From Verrucomicrobiia bacterium (GTDB taxonomy: Bacteria > Verrucomicrobiota > Verrucomicrobiia > Limisphaerales > JAEYXS01), in assembly GCA_036405135.1 (NCBI GenBank), contig DASWYF010000037.1, positions 26,016-90,015 on the forward strand: a DNA stretch of 64,000 nt, in the 5' to 3' direction. The notes under the pieces are model-generated. The model was not told the origin of the DNA. It worked only from the letters and a program-made list of their open reading frames with translations, and ran no database searches. Position numbers and translations under genes: made by a program. Below, one piece after another: positions 62,006 through 64,000 of the stretch; position 1 is the first letter of the stretch; each line of letters starts with the position of its first letter.

Positions 62006-62911
62006 ATGTTTTCGACGATCAAAAAATGGGCGGAGTTTGTGAAGTTCAGCCATACGGTGTTTGCGCTGCCGTTTGCCATCGCGTCGATGGCGCTGGCGTC
62101 GCGGGACACGAAGGGCTGGCCGGGATGGCGCGTTTTCGGCTTAGTCTTGCTAGCGATGGTAGGAGCGCGGACGTGTGCGATGGCGTTCAACCGCATCGTG
62201 GACCGGAAGTTCGATGCGGAGAATCCGCGCACGGCGGAGCGGCATCTGCCGGCGGGCAAGATATCGCTGGCGAGTGCGTGGACGCTGTGTGCGTTGAGCG
62301 GCGGGCTGATGGTCTTTGCGGCTTACATGCTGAATCCGCTGTGTTTCTATCTGTCACCGGTGGCGTTGTTCTTTGTGTGTTTTTATTCGCTGACGAAGCG
62401 GTTCACGGATTTCACGCATGTGTGGTTAGGCCTGGCGCTGGCTTTGGCGCCGATCGGTGCGTGGATCGCAGTGCGGGGGACGGTGGATTTCACGCCGATA
62501 CGCGAAGGGTTCGCGCTGCCACTGATGCTGGCGGTCATCGTGTTGCTCTGGCTCATCGGGTTCGACATCATTTATGCGATCCAGGATTATGAGTTTGATC
62601 GCAAGAAGGGTCTGCACTCGCTAGTGGTGCGGTGGGGGCCGAAGAATGCGCTGCAAGCGGCGACGCTGGCGCATGTGATCATGTTGGTGCTGCTGGCGCT
62701 CTTCGGATTCCTGGCGAGTTTTCGTATCGCCTATTTCATCGGTTACCTGATGATAGGCATCAGCATCGTGTTCGAGCATTGGCTGGCACGGCGGCGCAGC
62801 ATTAATTGGGTGAATAATGCTTTTTTCCGTTTGAACGCCGTGGTGAGCATCGTATTCATGTGTGTTACGGTGGCTGAAGTGACTTTTGTTGGTTTTCGTT
62901 ACGACCGATGA
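62006..62911 (+). CDS. mqnP: UbiA-family prenyltransferase, menaquinone (MqnP-type)
   Basis: 301 aa with about eight or nine TM helices. Two aspartate-rich motifs are present: NRIVDRKFD (about 63-71) and DIIYAIQDYEFD (about 184-195), which hold the Mg-prenyl diphosphate. Flanked by ubiX and mqnE, it is best read as the enzyme that attaches the polyprenyl tail in the futalosine route. Its stop overlaps the mqnE start (ATGA), so the two are translationally coupled. Confidence 0.9.
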   Translation: MFSTIKKWAEFVKFSHTVFALPFAIASMALASRDTKGWPGWRVFGLVLLAMVGARTCAMAFNRIVDRKFDAENPRTAERHLPAGKISLASAWTLCALSGGLMVFAAYMLNPLCFYLSPVALFFVCFYSLTKRFTDFTHVWLGLALALAPIGAWIAVRGTVDFTPIREGFALPLMLAVIVLLWLIGFDIIYAIQDYEFDRKKGLHSLVVRWGPKNALQAATLAHVIMLVLLALFGFLASFRIAYFIGYLMIGISIVFEHWLARRRSINWVNNAFFRLNAVVSIVFMCVTVAEVTFVGFRYDR

Positions 62912-64000
62912 GCTTTGTCTTAAAACATAGTGAGTTGCGCGACATCTACGAGAAGGTGGTCGCGGGGACGCGCATTACCGATGAGGACGCGCTGCGCCTG
63001 CTGGAGAGCAAGGATCTGAACGCGGTGGGCGCCATCGCGGATTTCGCGCGGCAACGCAAGGTGGGGAATCGCGCGAGCTACATCGTCAACCGCTACATCA
63101 ACTATTCGAACTACTGCATCCTGAGCTGCCAGTTCTGCTCGTTCTCGAAGAAGAAGCGCGATGCGGATGGCTTTGAACTGACGGTGCCACAGATCGTCGC
63201 GAAGGCGAAGGAAGCGCAGAGCATCGGCATCACGGAACTGCATATCGTGGGCGGGCTGCATCCTTCGCTGCCGTTCAGTTATTACACGGATATGTTGCAC
63301 TCGCTGAAGGCGCTGGAGCCGAAGTTGCAACTGAAGTGCTTCACGGCGATCGAGATCTTGCATCTCGCGTGGCTGGCGAAGAAGAGCGTGGAAGAGACGT
63401 TGCGCGAATTGAAGGCGGCGGGGTTGGATTCGTTGACGGGTGGTGGGGCGGAGATTTTCCGCAAGGAAGTGCGGCAGCAGATCGCGAAGGGTAAGGAATC
63501 CGGCGAGGAGTATCTAGATGTGCATCGCACCTGGCACAAGCTGGGCGGGCGCAGCACCTGCACGATGCTCTTTGGTCATGTGGAGTCGCTGCCAGATCGC
63601 GTGGATCATTTGCGACAAATCCGTGCCGTGCAGGATGAGACGCATGGGTTTGTGGGCTTCATCCCGCTGGCGTATCAGCCAGATGGGAATCGCATTCCGG
63701 TGGATCATCCGCCGACGGGATTTGATTCGCTGCGGACGATCGCGGTGAGTCGCATCTACTTGGATAACTTTGATCACATCACGGCGTATTGGGTAGGGCT
63801 CGGTACGAAGCTCGCGCAGGTGGCGTTGAACTACGGTGCGGATGATATTCACGGCACGATTGTGGAGGAGCATATCTTCCACATGGCGGGTGCGAAATCG
63901 CCGCAAGCACAGAAGGAAGCGGATATGGTGAAGGCCATCCGCGAGGTGGGCCGCACGCCGGTGCAGCGGAATACGTTCTACGAGCCGATCAAGGTGTGGG
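62908..64000 (+). CDS. mqnE: Aminofutalosine synthase MqnE (partial, runs off the end)
   Basis: ATG 62908 overlaps the mqnP stop. The 364 codons present show a radical-SAM motif C-x3-C-x2-C (SNYCILSCQFCSFSK, about 69-83), ELHIVGGLHPSLP, TGGGAEIF, and CTMLFGHVE. These fit MqnE, which joins 3-(1-carboxyvinyloxy)benzoate with SAM to aminofutalosine, rather than MqnC. The 3' end is outside the window. Confidence 0.9.
   Translation, partial: MSFVLKHSELRDIYEKVVAGTRITDEDALRLLESKDLNAVGAIADFARQRKVGNRASYIVNRYINYSNYCILSCQFCSFSKKKRDADGFELTVPQIVAKAKEAQSIGITELHIVGGLHPSLPFSYYTDMLHSLKALEPKLQLKCFTAIEILHLAWLAKKSVEETLRELKAAGLDSLTGGGAEIFRKEVRQQIAKGKESGEEYLDVHRTWHKLGGRSTCTMLFGHVESLPDRVDHLRQIRAVQDETHGFVGFIPLAYQPDGNRIPVDHPPTGFDSLRTIAVSRIYLDNFDHITAYWVGLGTKLAQVALNYGADDIHGTIVEEHIFHMAGAKSPQAQKEADMVKAIREVGRTPVQRNTFYEPIKVW

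Noticed and set aside
1..64000. CRISPR array, tRNA or rRNA genes, prophage
   Set aside because: No regular spaced repeats, tRNA T-loop/acceptor pattern, rRNA core sequence or phage gene set was seen on reading.

Overview
The window looks like a chromosomal segment from a free-living Verrucomicrobiota bacterium, probably near the Pedosphaera/Limisphaerales lineages. The reasons are a DUF1592-type cytochrome next to a DUF1552 protein, two sulfatase-family genes, DUF1559-like pseudopilins with H-x-DG-type tails, secreted proteins ending in an 'STDLSNW...FYRL' signature, futalosine-type menaquinone genes, and many short dispersed palindromic repeats. The assignment rests on gene content only. No rRNA, tRNA, CRISPR array, complete IS or prophage was seen.

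Layout. 0-16.7 kb: RluA pseudouridine synthase, DUF6580-like membrane protein, YfcE phosphodiesterase, small membrane proteins, a LysR regulator, a tandem family of exported TPR proteins (one copy plus a fused double copy), a sulfatase-fold protein lacking its catalytic residues, a CLC chloride/proton antiporter, a LarA-like protein, an M48 lipoprotein protease, a TPR protein, an enolase-superfamily enzyme and RecF. 16.8-29 kb: a secreted internally duplicated protein, tsaD carrying an in-frame palindromic repeat, the DUF1592 cytochrome/DUF1552 pair, a YcaC-like hydrolase divergent from a LysR regulator, a 99-bp IS5-like MITE and an aspartate aminotransferase. 29-39 kb: two paralogous secreted proteins, a soluble hybrid histidine kinase, an M23 peptidase with a lipoprotein, a 34-aa basic protein, a glycosyltransferase-PHP fusion and a ceramidase-like protein.

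39-55 kb: a three-gene secreted operon (YHYH/EF-hand protein, intact sulfatase, metallophosphoesterase), then a gene-free stretch with repeats and a roughly 900-nt GNRA-rich structured RNA candidate just upstream of purN-hisG-bS22-like-TPR lipoprotein. Two serine beta-lactamase-fold proteins, a lipoprotein-pseudopilin pair and a GIY-YIG protein follow. 55-64 kb: a membrane hybrid kinase with two receivers, a divergent methyltransferase, a membrane protein whose 3' end lies in a repeat, and a menaquinone cluster ubiX-mqnP-mqnE that runs off the right edge.

The most notable observations are the large candidate ncRNA at about 44.38-45.28 kb, the dispersed CACCCCTCA hairpin family with one copy inside tsaD, the MITE, the glycosyltransferase-PHP fusion, the pseudo-sulfatase, and the TPR gene fusion that turned a signal peptide into an internal membrane segment. 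All identifications come from reading motifs; no database search was possible.
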